DNA of 64,000 nucleotides from Nocardioides sp. (GCF_004803405.1 NZ_SSXI01000233.1:1-64000); one strand, 5' to 3'; positions 48,331 to 58,608 are shown, numbered from the stretch's first letter. Made by a program: numbers and translations. Notes: generated by a model not told the origin, from the sequence alone.

Positions 48331-48380
48331 ACCGCCCGCGACTTGGCCGGGTGACCAGTTCTGACACGGAAGGCAGTCAC

Positions 48381-48794
48381 GTGAGCTACAACGAGCCACC
48401 CAACTACGGAGCCCCGCCGCCGCCCCCACCGGGCGGCTACGGCGGCGGGGGCCAGGGCGGATACGGCGGACAGGGCGGCTACGGCGGCTACGGAGCCGGC
48501 GGTCCGGGCCAGGGCGGCTACGGCGGCCAGCCGCCCACGCAGACCTCGGTGATGGCGATCATCTCCCTCGTCACCGGCATCCTCGGTGTGCTGTGCTGCG
48601 GATCGCTGATCTTCAGCATCGCGGCCATCATCCTGGGCTACCTCGGCAAGAAGGAGGTCGACTCCGGCCAGAAGACCGGCGGCGGCCTGGCACTGGCCGG
48701 CCTGATCCTCGGTGGCGTCGGCGTGGTGCTCGGCGTGCTGTGGCTGATCCTGGTGTTCACCACCGGGAGCTTCAACTACTACGGAGACCTGTGA
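48381..48794 (+). CDS. DUF4190-type small membrane protein with Gly/Tyr-rich N-terminus
   Basis: A 137-residue protein. The first 55 residues are low-complexity (six prolines in a row, then repeated GGYGGQGG units). The rest has two hydrophobic helices, [18 protein letters not shown] and [24 protein letters not shown], with [17 protein letters not shown] between them, the DUF4190 pattern. Function is unknown; such proteins are common in actinobacterial envelopes. GTG at 48381 is preferred over an upstream GTG at 48351 because GGAAGG stands seven bases before it. Its 3' end faces the DUF2752 gene across a hairpin. Confidence 0.78.
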   Translation: MSYNEPPNYGAPPPPPPGGYGGGGQGGYGGQGGYGGYGAGGPGQGGYGGQPPTQTSVMAIISLVTGILGVLCCGSLIFSIAAIILGYLGKKEVDSGQKTGGGLALAGLILGGVGVVLGVLWLILVFTTGSFNYYGDL

Positions 48795-48820
48795 TCGCGG
48801 GTCGCTAGCAAGCCGACGTC

Positions 48821-48852
48821 GGCGGGGTCAGGGCGCGAGCCAGGACCCCGCC
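48821..48852. terminator. Hairpin between DUF4190 and DUF2752 genes
   Basis: GGCGGGGTC (48821-48829) pairs with GACCCCGCC (48844-48852) around 14 bases. A 12-base perfect palindrome GCCGACGTCGGC (48812-48823) precedes it. The hairpin overlaps the DUF2752 stop codon. Confidence 0.5.
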
Positions 48853-49265
48853 GCCGTGTTTCTCAGGACGGTGAAGACGACCATCGCCACGACGAGCGCG
48901 ACGGCACCCATCGTGAGCGAGCGGTCGGACGGCTGCCAGGGGCGGCCCCTCCAGCGGCCGCTCCCCCACCGCCACAGGATCCAGGCCACGACCGGGATCG
49001 AGGCGACGAAGAGCAGATTGCTCGACGCGGCGTCGCCGATGCGCAGGTTGGTGAGGTCGTTGACCGCGCGCAGGCCGCCGCACCCCGGGCACTGGATGCC
49101 GACCGCCGCGAGGGGGCACAGGCCCCAGCTCCCCTGCTCGTGCGGATCGCGCAGGTGCAGCGCCAGCGTCGCCGCAGCGAGGCCACCGCCGACCAGAGCG
49201 GGTGGCACCATCCGCCGCCAGCGAGGAGTCTCGCTGCGTTCGACGGGCGGGGCCGTGAGGGTCAT
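48828..49265 (-). CDS. DUF2752 membrane protein
   Basis: A 145-residue protein with the DUF2752 signature GIQCPGCGGLRAVNDL (about 56-71) flanked by three hydrophobic helices. The CPGCG cysteine pair may bind a metal. The role of the family is unknown; it recurs next to HGxxPAAW and Trp-operon-associated proteins in actinobacteria. It starts four bases after the upstream HGxxPAAW gene. Confidence 0.8.
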   Translation of the reverse strand: MTLTAPPVERSETPRWRRMVPPALVGGGLAAATLALHLRDPHEQGSWGLCPLAAVGIQCPGCGGLRAVNDLTNLRIGDAASSNLLFVASIPVVAWILWRWGSGRWRGRPWQPSDRSLTMGAVALVVAMVVFTVLRNTAAGSWLAP

Positions 49266-49269
49266 CGGC

Positions 49270-49470
49270 TCAGTGGCCGGACTCGTGCAGCCCGAGCTTG
49301 GCGAGGACCATGAAGACGACGGCGGCGCCGACGACCAGGACGCAGCCGACCCAGAAGAGCGGCCAGTTCAGCGGCGACACCGACATGCCGATCCCACCAA
49401 CGACGAAGCCGACCAGTGCGACCAGGACGGCGGTCCAGGCAGCAGGGGTGTTGCCGTGGTTGTCGGCCAT
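49270..49470 (-). CDS. HGxxPAAW-motif small membrane protein
   Basis: A 66-residue protein that begins MADNHGNTPAAWTAVLVALVGF, with the HGxxPAAW motif (residues 5-12) that defines the family, then two membrane helices. Function is unknown. AGGAG nine bases before the ATG is the ribosome-binding site, and TAGAAT (49510-49515) gives it a promoter separate from hisI. Confidence 0.85.
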   Translation of the reverse strand: MADNHGNTPAAWTAVLVALVGFVVGGIGMSVSPLNWPLFWVGCVLVVGAAVVFMVLAKLGLHESGH

Positions 49471-49509
49471 GTGTGTGTGCTCCTCGTTCAGGCGGGTGGA
49501 TCGGCGACG

Positions 49510-49515
49510 ATTCTA
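49510..49515 (-). promoter_or_regulatory. -10 element for the HGxxPAAW-DUF2752 pair
   Basis: TAGAAT on the minus strand, 39 bases before the HGxxPAAW start codon, in the 85-base gap after the Trp-associated membrane protein. Confidence 0.45.
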
Positions 49516-49555
49516 GGGCCTGCCGTCGGTCGCTTCGCTCCCCGGCTGCTTCGCA

Positions 49556-50173
49556 TCACCGTTCGGTCGGGTCGGTGCCCTCGTCCAGCGACCTCCAGAG
49601 GTCGAGGTTGGACTGCTCCTCAGGCTCAGTCTCGGATGCTGCCGCGGCGGTCGCGCCCCCGGTCGGGGCGTCGTAGCGGGTCCCCATCTCCGGCCAGGAC
49701 CCGACGAGCCGGAGTGCGGCCGCGCCGGCCGCGAGGGCGAGGACCGAGGTGACGAGAGCCACCCAGAGCCACCCGGTGCGCTCGATCGGGACGGTCGCGC
49801 CGCCCAGTCCGAGGCGGGAGCCCAGGTCGGCGGCGGCATCGTCGTGCTGGACGAATCCGCCGAGGACGATCACGACGAGCATGCCGGTCGCGGCCAAGGT
49901 TGCCAGGCCCGCCACGACCCGCCGTACGACGCCGCGGGTGACGAGCAGGACACCCCAGCAGGCGAGGGCGACGAGGGCAAGCGCTCCGGCGAGCGGGAAC
50001 TCGACGCGGTTGAACTCGTCGCCGGCGTAGGCCGAGGCACCGATCGCCTGGAGGTGATCCTCAGGGATGCGCAGCATCGCGCGGTGCCCGGCCACCGCGG
50101 CGAACCCGCTGGCCGCGAGGCCGAGCAGCACGACCGGTCCGAAGGTGCGGCGACCGCGGGGTGCCTCAGCCAC
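49556..50173 (-). CDS. Trp-biosynthesis-associated membrane protein (TIGR02234-type)
   Basis: A 205-residue protein with four hydrophobic helices (near residues 10-27, 55-75, 80-105 and 135-155) and an acidic hydrophilic C-terminal tail. The pattern and its location between hisI and trpC match the actinobacterial family named for its association with tryptophan genes. No function has been shown. The GTG start overlaps the hisI stop by eight bases, so it is coupled to hisI. The trpE gene that often precedes this family member is absent here. Confidence 0.72.
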   Translation of the reverse strand: MAEAPRGRRTFGPVVLLGLAASGFAAVAGHRAMLRIPEDHLQAIGASAYAGDEFNRVEFPLAGALALVALACWGVLLVTRGVVRRVVAGLATLAATGMLVVIVLGGFVQHDDAAADLGSRLGLGGATVPIERTGWLWVALVTSVLALAAGAAALRLVGSWPEMGTRYDAPTGGATAAAASETEPEEQSNLDLWRSLDEGTDPTER

Positions 50174-50510
50174 CGAGCAGCCCCTCGTCGAAGCAGGTCC
50201 TGCTGCCGGTGTGGCAGGCGACCCCGACCTGGTCGACCTTGAGCAGGAGGGTGTCGCCGTCGCAGTCGAGGCGCACCTCCTTGACGTGCTGGGGATTCCC
50301 GGAGGTCTCGCCCTTGACCCAGTACTCCCGGCGCGAGCGGCTCCAGTAGGTCGCGCGCCCACTGGTCAGGGTCCGGTGCAGCGCCTCGTCGTCCATCCAC
50401 GCCATCATCAGCACCTCGCCGGTGTCGTGCTGCTGCACGATCGCGGGCAGCAGCCCATCGGGGTTGCGCTCGAGTCGGGCGGCGATGGCGGGGTCGAGGG
50501 AGCTGGTCAC
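50166..50510 (-). CDS. hisI: Phosphoribosyl-AMP cyclohydrolase
   Basis: A 114-residue HisI without a fused HisE domain. The zinc/active-site segments are [60 protein letters not shown] and RTCF. It opens the adenine ring of phosphoribosyl-AMP in histidine synthesis. GTG at 50510 ([13 protein letters not shown]) is chosen for family length; the frame is open to 50621. It lies seven bases after the ABC exporter gene, separated from hisF by about 4 kb. Confidence 0.94.
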   Translation of the reverse strand: MTSSLDPAIAARLERNPDGLLPAIVQQHDTGEVLMMAWMDDEALHRTLTSGRATYWSRSRREYWVKGETSGNPQHVKEVRLDCDGDTLLLKVDQVGVACHTGSRTCFDEGLLGG

Positions 50511-50517
50511 CGGACCA

Positions 50518-52338
50518 TTATCGGCCCTGCTGGGCAACCCACGACTCGTGGAGCCTGGCGTAGGACGTGCCCTGCTGCCCGACGAGCTCGGCGTGCGGGC
50601 CGTGCTGGACGATTCGGCCACGGTCGACGACCACGACGACGTCGGCGGCCTCGGCGGTCGAGAGCCGGTGCGCGATGGTGACCGACGTGCGTCCGCTCAT
50701 CAGCCGCTCGAGGGCGCGGCCGATCCTGGTCTCCAGCTGCGGGTCCACCGCACTGGTCGCCTCGTCGAGCACCAGCAGGTCGGGGTCGGCGAGCTGTGCC
50801 CGCAGCATCGCCACGAGCTGCGTCTCCCCCGCCGAGAGGGACTCGCCGCGCTGCCCGACCTTCGTCGCCAGACCGTCCGGGAGGGCGGCGAGCCAGTCGC
50901 CGAGGCCGATCGCCTCGGCCGCGTCGACGATCTCCTCCTCCGTCGCGCCGAGCCGGCCGTAGCGCACGTTGGCGGCGAGCGTGTCGTCGAAGAGGAATCC
51001 CTCCTGCGGCACGAGGACGACGCTGCTGCGCAGGGCCGACTCGGAGACCTCGCGCAGGTCGATCCCGTCGAGCAGCACCCGGCCGCGGGTGGGATCCATC
51101 AGCCGGGTCAGCAGCTTGGCGATGGTGGACTTGCCGGAGCCGGTCTCGCCGACGACGGCCACGCGCTGGCCGGCCGGGATCACCAGGTCGATGTCGCTGA
51201 GGACCTCGGGTCCACCGGGATAGGAGAACGAGACACCGTCGAAGCGGACGTCGATCGCGCCCTTCGGCAGCGTGCGCCCGTCCGGGCCCGGGTCGACCAG
51301 GTCTGCTGGGGTGTCGAGGATGCCGATCACGCGGCGCCATCCGGCGATCGCGTTCTGGGCGTCGGTGAGGATCTGGGTGCCCATCTGGACCGGGCCGACG
51401 AACAGGGTGACGAGGAACGCGAACGCCAGCACCTCCCCGGCGGTGATGCCCTCGCCCCACAGGTAGCCCTGACCGAGCCAGATGCCGACCACCAGCACCG
51501 CCGCGTTCGCCAGCCCGGCCGAGATGCCGCCGAGGCTGAACGAGAAGGCCGTGAACCCCTGGGCACGGGTGCTCGCCGACTTGTGGCGCTCGACGGCCGT
51601 GTCGATCCGCTCCTGCGTGCGCGCCTCGATCGCGTAGGACTTCACGACCGCCGCGCCGACCACCGGCTCGGAGACCGCAGAGAGCAGGTGGCCGACCTGG
51701 CGCCGTACGGTCCCGTAGGCGGCGGAGAGCTTGCGCTGGAAGTACCGCAGGCTGAGGAAGAGCGGTGCGAAGCAGATCCACACCACGAGCGCGAGCTGCC
51801 AGCTGTAGACGACCATCACGATGGTCGCGATCAGGATCTGGCCGATGCTCACCACGAACAGCAGGCCGCCGAAGACGAGGAACTGGCTGACCTGGTCGAC
51901 GTCGCTGGTCACCCGGGAGACGAGGGCGCCGCGGCGCTCGGTGTTCTGGGTGAGCAGCGGTAGGTCGTGCACGTGCCGGAACGCCTTGACGCGGAGGGTG
52001 GCGAGGCCGCGCTCGGCGGTGGAGAACAGCCGCGCCGCCATGGCGTACGACGCCCAGCTGGTCACCACGATCGCCGCACCGGCGAGCAGCGCCATCAGCG
52101 TGGTGAAGGCCGGGTCGGGCCCGTCCGGCCCGCGGAGGCCGTGGTCGATCGTCTGCTGGACCGCGATCGGGACGACGACCTGCCCGGCCGAGGCGAGGAC
52201 GGCGAGCACGAGCGTCCAGCCGATGCCCTCGACCAGCTCGGGCGAGTGGCGGATGCCGTGCCTGATCGTCCGCCAGGCGCCGATGTCCTCGCCGGTGCTC
52301 ATCCGGGTCTGCTCGGGAGTGTCGAGGGTGGTGCTCAT
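50518..52338 (-). CDS. Heterodimeric ABC exporter half, canonical Walker B with degenerate signature
   Basis: A 606-residue exporter half: six-helix membrane domain (about 1-330) and ATPase domain. Walker A is GETGSGKST, Walker [13 protein letters not shown] with catalytic Glu526, and the H-loop IAHRLST is normal. The signature reads SLSAGETQ instead of LSGGQ. With the partner gene this predicts one active and one degenerate ATP site. Substrate is unknown (lipid, peptide or drug). ATG at 52338 overlaps the partner stop (ATGA), so the halves are made together. Confidence 0.88.
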   Translation of the reverse strand: MSTTLDTPEQTRMSTGEDIGAWRTIRHGIRHSPELVEGIGWTLVLAVLASAGQVVVPIAVQQTIDHGLRGPDGPDPAFTTLMALLAGAAIVVTSWASYAMAARLFSTAERGLATLRVKAFRHVHDLPLLTQNTERRGALVSRVTSDVDQVSQFLVFGGLLFVVSIGQILIATIVMVVYSWQLALVVWICFAPLFLSLRYFQRKLSAAYGTVRRQVGHLLSAVSEPVVGAAVVKSYAIEARTQERIDTAVERHKSASTRAQGFTAFSFSLGGISAGLANAAVLVVGIWLGQGYLWGEGITAGEVLAFAFLVTLFVGPVQMGTQILTDAQNAIAGWRRVIGILDTPADLVDPGPDGRTLPKGAIDVRFDGVSFSYPGGPEVLSDIDLVIPAGQRVAVVGETGSGKSTIAKLLTRLMDPTRGRVLLDGIDLREVSESALRSSVVLVPQEGFLFDDTLAANVRYGRLGATEEEIVDAAEAIGLGDWLAALPDGLATKVGQRGESLSAGETQLVAMLRAQLADPDLLVLDEATSAVDPQLETRIGRALERLMSGRTSVTIAHRLSTAEAADVVVVVDRGRIVQHGPHAELVGQQGTSYARLHESWVAQQGR

Positions 52339-54146
52339 CGGGTCACCACCTCGTCGGTCGCGCCAACCTCGGGGTGCTCGGCCTCGTAGGCGTTGACCAG
52401 GCGCGCGTAGTCGGGGTTGCGGGCGACCAGCTCCTGATGCGGCCCTCGGTCGGCGATCACGCCGTCGACGAGGTAGATCACCTCGTCGGCGAGCCCGATC
52501 GTGGCCTTGCGGTAGGCCACCACGACCAGCGTCGTGTCCGTGCCACCGAGCCCCGCGAGGATCCGGGCCTCGACCTCCGGGTCGACCGCCGAGGTGGCGT
52601 CGTCGAGCACGAGCAGCCGCGGCCGGCGGACCAGCGCCCGGGCGAGCGAGATCCGCTGCCGCTGGCCGCCGGAGAGCGACGTGCCCCGCTCCCCCAGCCG
52701 GGTGTCGAGGCCGTCCGGGAGCGCGGCCACGAAGCCGTCGGCCTGCGCGGTCCGGAGGGCGGCCCAGACGTCCTCGTCGGGGACGTCCGCGCCCAGGGTG
52801 ACGTTGCCACGCACGGTGTCGTCGAAGAGGAAGGCGCTCTGCGGGACGAGGGAGAGCACCTCGGCGAGGCCGCCCCTGCGCAAGTCGCGGACGTCGGTGC
52901 CGTCGACGAGGATCGCACCGTCCTCGAGGTCGACCAGACGGGCGAGCAGGGTGGTCAGGGTGCTCTTGCCGGAGGCCGTGGCACCGACCACAGCGACGGT
53001 CCTGCCCGGCTCGACGGTGAAGGTGACGTCACGCAGGATCGGGCGGCCGGAGGTGTAGCCGAACGCGGCATGGCTGACGTCCAGCCGTCCACCACGGTCG
53101 GTGGCCGGCGGCGCCGACTGGTCGCCGTACTCCATGGAGCCCTTGGCGCGCAGCACTGCAGCGACCCGTTGATAGCCCACCACGCTGCGCGGGAACTCGC
53201 CGAGCAGCCAGCCGATCGACCGGATCGGGAACGAGACGACGGTGAGCAGGTAGGCGACCGTGACCACGTCTCCAGCCACGGTGGCGCCACTGACGACGCG
53301 GTGCACGCCGATGACCAGGACCACGAGCACCGCCAGGTTGGGCAGCGCGGCAAGGGTCGGGTCGAAGGCGGCGCGGATCCGGCCCACCCTGATGTTGGCC
53401 TCGCGGAGCTCGGCCGCCTTGGCCCGGAACCGCTCGGTCTCCTCGGGCTCGCGACCCAGGGTCTTGACCACGAGGGCGCCGTCGAAGGACTCGTGGGCGA
53501 TCTCGCTCAGCTCGGCACGGAGCTGCTGGGCGCGGGTGGCCCACCCCTGCGCGAGTCGCTGGTAGACGACGTTGGTGCCGATGACGAGTGGGAACACGAG
53601 CAGTCCGACCACCGCGAGCACCAGATCGACCAGCAGCATCTGGATCACCGCGATCACCATCATGGCGACCGTTCCGACCGCCATGGGCAGTGGTGCGATC
53701 GGACCCCACGCCGCCTCGACGTCGGAGTTGGCGTTGGAGAGCAGCTCGCCCGTCGGGTGCTTCTGGTGCCACGCGAGCGGGAGCCGCAGGTACTGCCGGG
53801 TCACGGCGCGGCGGCTGTGGGCCTGCATGCGGTACTGCATGACGCCGGCTCCCAGGCGGCGGGCCACGATCCCGACCGCACGGAGGATGGCCACCCCCAG
53901 GAAGAGCGCGAGGACCGCCCAGAGCAGGCCGGCGCCGATCTCGCCGTCACGGAACGCCGGCAGCACGACGTGGTCGGTGGACCAGCCGAGGACCCACGCG
54001 TCGGCGACGGTGAGCGCTCCGAAGAGGACGCTGCCGATGGTGGAGAGGGCGAAGATCCACGGCTCGCGCTTGATCGCGACCCACAGGACGGCGAACCCGG
54101 CGGACGTCGTACCTCTCGCCGTGCCGTCCACGTTCTGCTTCGCCAC
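52335..54146 (-). CDS. Heterodimeric ABC exporter half, degenerate Walker B and H-loop
   Basis: A 603-residue exporter half. The membrane domain covers about residues 15-330. The ATPase domain has Walker A GATASGKST (Lys394) and an intact signature SLSGGQRQRISLARAL. The Walker B glutamate is replaced by Asp516 (LVLDDATSAVD) and the H-loop histidine by Tyr545 (VVAYRKAT). GTG at 54146 has GAGGG nine bases upstream; the frame stays open to 54302 without a better start. It is upstream of and coupled to the other half by ATGA. Confidence 0.87.
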   Translation of the reverse strand: MAKQNVDGTARGTTSAGFAVLWVAIKREPWIFALSTIGSVLFGALTVADAWVLGWSTDHVVLPAFRDGEIGAGLLWAVLALFLGVAILRAVGIVARRLGAGVMQYRMQAHSRRAVTRQYLRLPLAWHQKHPTGELLSNANSDVEAAWGPIAPLPMAVGTVAMMVIAVIQMLLVDLVLAVVGLLVFPLVIGTNVVYQRLAQGWATRAQQLRAELSEIAHESFDGALVVKTLGREPEETERFRAKAAELREANIRVGRIRAAFDPTLAALPNLAVLVVLVIGVHRVVSGATVAGDVVTVAYLLTVVSFPIRSIGWLLGEFPRSVVGYQRVAAVLRAKGSMEYGDQSAPPATDRGGRLDVSHAAFGYTSGRPILRDVTFTVEPGRTVAVVGATASGKSTLTTLLARLVDLEDGAILVDGTDVRDLRRGGLAEVLSLVPQSAFLFDDTVRGNVTLGADVPDEDVWAALRTAQADGFVAALPDGLDTRLGERGTSLSGGQRQRISLARALVRRPRLLVLDDATSAVDPEVEARILAGLGGTDTTLVVVAYRKATIGLADEVIYLVDGVIADRGPHQELVARNPDYARLVNAYEAEHPEVGATDEVVTR

Positions 54147-54338
54147 CCGCTGCTGCCCTCTCGTCGTCCCCCATGATGCCGTCGCCACCGGCGCAAACAG
54201 TCGTAACGGTGGGGGCGTGACGCCGTATTCCTTCGAGCAGGCGCGGTCAGCGACCGACGGCGCAGCTCCCCGTCTGCACCGAGCATGTCGCCGCACCGAC
54301 ACACCCCGCCACTTCTCGGCAGCTGCCTCGTCGGCCGA
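54147..54338. other. Gap between the ABC exporter pair and the hisF-linked hypothetical gene
   Basis: 192 bases without a gene I can support. The plus strand holds a possible frame (54217-54480) after a TAACGG hexamer, but it overlaps the next gene antisense. No strong hairpin is visible, so read-through from the his genes into the exporter pair is possible. Confidence 0.4.
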
Positions 54339-54671
54339 CTACGGAGCGCTGCCCCGGTGCCGCACGATCCTGGTGCTGAAGTGGAACGTGCTCATCGCGC
54401 CCTGGACGATCGTGAGGAACCCGTCGGGGCCGTCGTCGAAGACGTCGCGGCCCTGGGGGGCCATCGGGTCCGGCGGCTGATAGCGGAAGGCTGCCTCCTC
54501 CGCGGCACGGAGCGCCTCGTCGCGGCTGCCGAAGAGCGGCGGCAGGACGGTCACGATCGTCGGCGGCTTGGCCTCGCCCCGGTTGGAGTACTCCACCAGC
54601 ACCTGCCACGAGCCGCCCGTTCCGGGTTGCGCGGCCGCCGGGGGCTCGTAGACGTCGTACTCGCCGCTCAC
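54339..54671 (-). CDS. Conserved hypothetical protein downstream of hisF
   Basis: A 110-residue soluble protein ([33 protein letters not shown], then [19 protein letters not shown]). I recognise no domain, and there is no signal peptide or membrane span. The alternating beta-alpha pattern suggests a small sandwich fold. GTG at 54671 overlaps the hisF stop as GTGA, so it is coupled to hisF and probably made with the histidine enzymes. A role in histidine synthesis is only a guess from position. Confidence 0.65.
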   Translation of the reverse strand: MSGEYDVYEPPAAAQPGTGGSWQVLVEYSNRGEAKPPTIVTVLPPLFGSRDEALRAAEEAAFRYQPPDPMAPQGRDVFDDGPDGFLTIVQGAMSTFHFSTRIVRHRGSAP

Positions 54672-55438
54672 CGGACCGGCACTCCTGCCTCGCCCAGCGT
54701 GCGCTTCACGTCCCCGATGCGCAGGGTCCCGAAGTGGAACACCGTCGCCGCCAGTACGGCGTCGGCGCCGGCCTCGACCGCAGGCGGGAAGTGCTCGAGG
54801 GCGCCCGCGCCACCGGATGCGATCACCGGGATGCTCACCTCGGCACGCACGGCGCGGATCAGCTCCAGGTCGAAGCCGTCGGTGGTGCCGTCGGCATCCA
54901 TCGCGTTGAGCAGGATCTCCCCCGCCCCCAGCTCGGCGGCCCGGACGGCCCACTCGATCGCGTCCATCCCCGCGGACTTCCGGCCCCCGTGCGTCGTCAC
55001 CTCGAACCCGGAGTCGGTGCGCACGACCTGGCGCGCGCGGCGCGCGTCGACCGAGAGCACGAGCACCTGGTTGCCGAACCGGCCGGCGATCTCGGCGATC
55101 AGCTCCGGGCGCTGGATGGCCGCGGTGTTGATCGCGACCTTGTCGGCGCCTGCCCGCAGCAGGCGGTCGACATCCTCGACGGAGGACACGCCCCCACCGA
55201 CGGTGAGTGGGATGAAGACCTGCTCGGCCGTCGCGGAGACGATCTCCATCGTCGTCGCGCGGCCCTCGTGGGAGGCGGAGATGTCGAGGAACGTCAGCTC
55301 GTCGGCCCCCTCGGCGTCGTACAGTCGCGCCAGCTCGACCGGGTCACCGGCATCGCGGAGCTCCTGGAAGTTGACGCCCTTGACCACCCGCCCCGCGTCC
55401 ACGTCGAGGCACGGGATCACCCGGACGGCGAGGGTCAC
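54668..55438 (-). CDS. hisF: Imidazole glycerol phosphate synthase, cyclase subunit
   Basis: A 256-residue TIM barrel. The catalytic aspartates are in [20 protein letters not shown] (near 11) and [18 protein letters not shown] (near 130). It pairs with HisH to make imidazole glycerol phosphate and AICAR. GTG at 55438 overlaps the priA stop as GTGA; the frame is open to 55834 antisense-free but the family start is here. Confidence 0.96.
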   Translation of the reverse strand: MTLAVRVIPCLDVDAGRVVKGVNFQELRDAGDPVELARLYDAEGADELTFLDISASHEGRATTMEIVSATAEQVFIPLTVGGGVSSVEDVDRLLRAGADKVAINTAAIQRPELIAEIAGRFGNQVLVLSVDARRARQVVRTDSGFEVTTHGGRKSAGMDAIEWAVRAAELGAGEILLNAMDADGTTDGFDLELIRAVRAEVSIPVIASGGAGALEHFPPAVEAGADAVLAATVFHFGTLRIGDVKRTLGEAGVPVR

Positions 55439-56172
55439 CGGAAGGTGCCCTTGGTCAGCGCCAGCGCGTCCTCGAGGGTGAACTGGCCGGTGTAGAGCGC
55501 CGTGCCGGCGATGGCGCCCTCGACACCGGTGGGGACGAGCTTCATCAGGGCACGGATGTCGTCGAGGGTGGTCACGCCACCGGACGCGACGACCGGGCGG
55601 TCGGTGGCCGCGCAGACGTCCATCAGGAGCTGGAGGTTCGGGCCCTGCAACATGCCGTCCTTGTTGACGTCGGTGACGACGTACCGGGCGCAGCCCTCGG
55701 AGTCGAGCCGCGCCAGGGTCTCGTAGAGGTCGCCGCCCTCCTGCGTCCAGCCGCGCGCGGCCAGGGTGCGGTCCCGGACGTCGAGGCCGACGGCCACGCG
55801 GTCGCCGTAGGTCGCGATCGCCCTGGCGCACCACTCCGGCTGCTCGAGCGCCGCGGTCCCGATGTTGACCCGCCGGCAGCCCGTCGCCATCGCGGCCTCC
55901 AGCGACTCGTCGTCACGGATGCCGCCGCTCATCTCCACCTGGATGTCGAGACGGCCGACGATCTCAGCCTGCAGCTCGCGGTTGTTGCCGTGGCCGAACG
56001 CCGCGTCGAGGTCGACCAGGTGGATCCACTCCGCGCCGGCCTCCTGCCAGCGCAGTGCCGCCTCGATCGGGTCACCGAAGCGCTTCTCCGACCCGTCGAC
56101 GCCCTGGACGAGCTGGACGGCCTGCCCGCCCTTGATGTCGACCGCAGGCAGCAGCTCGAGGTACTCGCTCAC
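55435..56172 (-). CDS. priA: Phosphoribosyl isomerase A (bifunctional HisA/TrpF)
   Basis: A 245-residue TIM barrel. The acid/base aspartates lie in [11 protein letters not shown] (Asp12) and [11 protein letters not shown] (near 170), with the phosphate loops [10 protein letters not shown] and [10 protein letters not shown]. In actinobacteria that lack trpF this enzyme isomerises both ProFAR (histidine) and PRA (tryptophan); trpF is not in the trp run here, which fits. Residue 20 is Gln (GQAVQLVQG) where mycobacterial and Streptomyces PriA have Arg. It lies between hisH and hisF. Confidence 0.92.
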   Translation of the reverse strand: MSEYLELLPAVDIKGGQAVQLVQGVDGSEKRFGDPIEAALRWQEAGAEWIHLVDLDAAFGHGNNRELQAEIVGRLDIQVEMSGGIRDDESLEAAMATGCRRVNIGTAALEQPEWCARAIATYGDRVAVGLDVRDRTLAARGWTQEGGDLYETLARLDSEGCARYVVTDVNKDGMLQGPNLQLLMDVCAATDRPVVASGGVTTLDDIRALMKLVPTGVEGAIAGTALYTGQFTLEDALALTKGTFR

Positions 56173-56194
56173 AACACTCTCTTCCCGGCTCGGA

Positions 56195-56851
56195 CTACTG
56201 GACCAGCGAGCTCACCCAGTTGCGCAGCAGCTGCGCACCGGCGTCGCCCGACTTCTCAGGGTGGAACTGGGTGGCCCACAGCGGGCCGTTCTCGACCGCG
56301 GCGACGAACCGGTCGCCGCCGTGCTCGGCCCACGTCACCAAGGGCCGGTGGGAGTCCGGCGTGCGGTCGTTCGTCTCCAGGACCCAGTCGCGGACTCCGT
56401 AGGAGTGCACGAAGTAGAACCGCTCCTCCTCGATCCCCGCGAACAGGCGGGTGCCGGCGGGCGGCTCCACGGTGTTCCAACCCATGTGCGGGACGATCGG
56501 CGCCTGCAGCCGCTCCACGCGACCCGGCCACTCGCCGCAGCCCTCGGTCTCGACCCCGTGCTCGATGCCACGCTCGAAGAGGATCTGCATGCCGACGCAG
56601 ATGCCGAGGACCGGGCGGCCGCCGGACAGCCGGCGCGCGATGATCCGCTCGCCACGGATCGCCCGGAGACCGCGCATGCAGGCCTCGAAGGCACCGACGC
56701 CGGGCACGAGGAGGCCGTCGGCCGCCATCGCGTCGTCCGGGTCGCTGGTCAGGGTCACCTCCGCCCCGGCACGCTCCATCGCCCGCACCGCGGAGCGCAG
56801 GTTTCCGGAGCCGTAGTCGAGGACGACCACGGCAGGCTTGTTCTCGACCAT
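56195..56851 (-). CDS. hisH: Imidazole glycerol phosphate synthase, glutaminase subunit
   Basis: A 218-residue class-I amidotransferase. The nucleophile cysteine is in [13 protein letters not shown] (near 85), the oxyanion segment is PHMGWNTVE, and the His/Glu of the triad lie in [10 protein letters not shown]. It supplies ammonia to HisF. It starts three bases after hisB and ends 22 bases before priA. Confidence 0.95.
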   Translation of the reverse strand: MVENKPAVVVLDYGSGNLRSAVRAMERAGAEVTLTSDPDDAMAADGLLVPGVGAFEACMRGLRAIRGERIIARRLSGGRPVLGICVGMQILFERGIEHGVETEGCGEWPGRVERLQAPIVPHMGWNTVEPPAGTRLFAGIEEERFYFVHSYGVRDWVLETNDRTPDSHRPLVTWAEHGGDRFVAAVENGPLWATQFHPEKSGDAGAQLLRNWVSSLVQ

Positions 56852-56854
56852 CGC

Positions 56855-57472
56855 CTAGAGCGCGCCCTTCGTGGACGGGATACCTGTCTCCCGCGGATCG
56901 AGCGCCACGGCGTCGCGGAACGCGCGCGCGAACGCCTTGAACTGGGTCTCCACGATGTGGTGCGGCTCGCGGCCGGCCAGGACCCGCACGTGGAGCGCGA
57001 TGTGGGCATGGAACGCGATCGTCTCGAAGACGTGCTTCGTCAGTGAGCCGAGGTAGGACACCCCGGAGCCGCCGAGGGCGACGTACTGCTGGCCCTCCGG
57101 CTCGCCGGTGTGCACGCAGTACGGCCGGCCCGACACGTCGACGACGGCCTGCACCAGCGCCTCGTCGAGCGGGACCGTGGCGTCACCGAAGCGACGGATG
57201 CCGATCTTGTCGCCGAGTGCCTCCCGCAGCGCCTGGCCGAGCACGATCGCGGTGTCCTCGACGGTGTGGTGGGCGTCGATGTGGGTGTCGCCCTCGGTCT
57301 GGACGGTGAGGTCCAGCAGCGCATGGCGGGCGAAGGCGGTGAGCATGTGGTCGTAGAAGCCGACGCCGGTCGAGATGTCGTGGCGTCCGGAGCCGTCGAG
57401 GTTCACCTCGACGACGACCTTCGACTCACTCGTCTGCCGCTCGAGGCGGGCAGTGCGGGGTGCACCGGTCAT
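56855..57472 (-). CDS. hisB: Imidazoleglycerol-phosphate dehydratase
   Basis: A 205-residue manganese enzyme of the single-function type (no phosphatase domain). The metal-binding motifs are [45 protein letters not shown] and [18 protein letters not shown]. It overlaps the hisC stop as ATGA. Confidence 0.96.
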   Translation of the reverse strand: MTGAPRTARLERQTSESKVVVEVNLDGSGRHDISTGVGFYDHMLTAFARHALLDLTVQTEGDTHIDAHHTVEDTAIVLGQALREALGDKIGIRRFGDATVPLDEALVQAVVDVSGRPYCVHTGEPEGQQYVALGGSGVSYLGSLTKHVFETIAFHAHIALHVRVLAGREPHHIVETQFKAFARAFRDAVALDPRETGIPSTKGAL

Positions 57473-58608
57473 GCTCGTTCTCCGTTCACTGCTGTGACTT
57501 CGTTCAGGGCGGTGCGGAAGGCCGCCATCTCCGTCGCTGTTCCGACCGAGACCCGCAGCCAGCCGTCCGGCCCGGTCTCCCGGATCAGAACCCCCTGGTC
57601 CAACAGACCCTGCCAGACAGCATGGCGGTCCGCGAATCGCCCGAACAACACGAAATTCGCGTCCGAGTCCGCGACGTCGTACCCCTCCGCCCGCAGCCAG
57701 CCGACCAGCGCGTCGCGCTCGCCGCGCAGCTCGTCGACCTTCCCGAGCAGCTCGGGCGCGTGCCGGAGCGCCGCTCGCGCGACCGCCTGGGTGACCGCCG
57801 ACAGGTGGTAGGGCAGCCGGACGACCCGGATCGCGTCACAGATCGCGGGATCCGCCGCGAGGTAGCCGAGCCGCAGACCCGCTCCCGCGAACGCCTTGCT
57901 CATGGTCCGGGTCACCACGAGGTTGCGGTACGACGGCAGCAGCTCCAGGGCGCTCGGCACACCGGTGCGGCGGAACTCGCCGTAGGCCTCGTCGACCACC
58001 ACGATCCCCTCGTCGCCGGCGGCCTCGCACAGCGTGCGCACCGCCTCCGGCGGGAGTGCGGTGCCGGTCGGGTTGTTGGGGCTCGGGAGCAGGATCACGC
58101 TCGGCTGCTCGGTCTTGACCAGGTCACGCGCGGCGTCGAGGTCGAGCGCGAAGTCCTCGGCGCGGCGGCCGGCGACCCAGCGGGTGTTCGTGTCGCGGGC
58201 GTACTCGGGGTACATCGAGTACGTCGGGGCGAAGCTCACCGCGGTGCGACCCGGCCCACCGAAGGCCTGCAGGAGCTGGAGCATGACCTCGTTGGAGCCG
58301 TTGGCCGCCCAGACCTGCTCGGGAGCGATCGTCACGCCCGCCCCCGCGTCCCCGGAGAGGTACGACGCCAGGTCGGCGCGCAGGGCGACGAACTCACGGT
58401 CGGGGTACCGGTTGAGGGTCGCGGCGGCCTCGGCGGCTGCCGCGGCGATGTCGGCGATGCAGGCGTCGCTCGGTCCGTAGGGGTTCTCGTTGACGTTGAG
58501 CTGGACGGGGACGTCGAGCTGCGGCGCGCCGTAGGGCTCGATGCCGCGCAGCTCCCCGCGCAGCGGCGGCCATGCCGACGGCTCGCCCGCGCGCCCGCTC
58601 GCTGTCAC
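57469..58608 (-). CDS. hisC: Histidinol-phosphate aminotransferase
   Basis: A 379-residue fold-type-I PLP enzyme. Family segments are [56 protein letters not shown] and [19 protein letters not shown], the last holding the PLP lysine. GTG at 58608 overlaps the hisD stop as GTGA. Confidence 0.95.
   Translation of the reverse strand: MTASGRAGEPSAWPPLRGELRGIEPYGAPQLDVPVQLNVNENPYGPSDACIADIAAAAAEAAATLNRYPDREFVALRADLASYLSGDAGAGVTIAPEQVWAANGSNEVMLQLLQAFGGPGRTAVSFAPTYSMYPEYARDTNTRWVAGRRAEDFALDLDAARDLVKTEQPSVILLPSPNNPTGTALPPEAVRTLCEAAGDEGIVVVDEAYGEFRRTGVPSALELLPSYRNLVVTRTMSKAFAGAGLRLGYLAADPAICDAIRVVRLPYHLSAVTQAVARAALRHAPELLGKVDELRGERDALVGWLRAEGYDVADSDANFVLFGRFADRHAVWQGLLDQGVLIRETGPDGWLRVSVGTATEMAAFRTALNEVTAVNGERA

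Noticed and set aside
48244-48380. Tryptophan attenuator or leader peptide before trpC
   Set aside because: No short frame with clustered Trp codons and no terminator/antiterminator pair; the trpC leader is short, with a plain GGAGG site.
48400-48540. Repeated GGCGGCTACGG units considered as a DNA repeat array or CRISPR
   Set aside because: They encode the Gly/Tyr-rich N-terminus of the DUF4190 protein, have no constant spacers and are too short.
54217-54480. Plus-strand frame of 87 codons after a TAACGG hexamer in the gap beside the ABC exporter pair
   Set aside because: Most of it runs antisense through the hypothetical gene coupled to hisF, and the product looks non-protein-like. The promoter hexamer alone is not enough.
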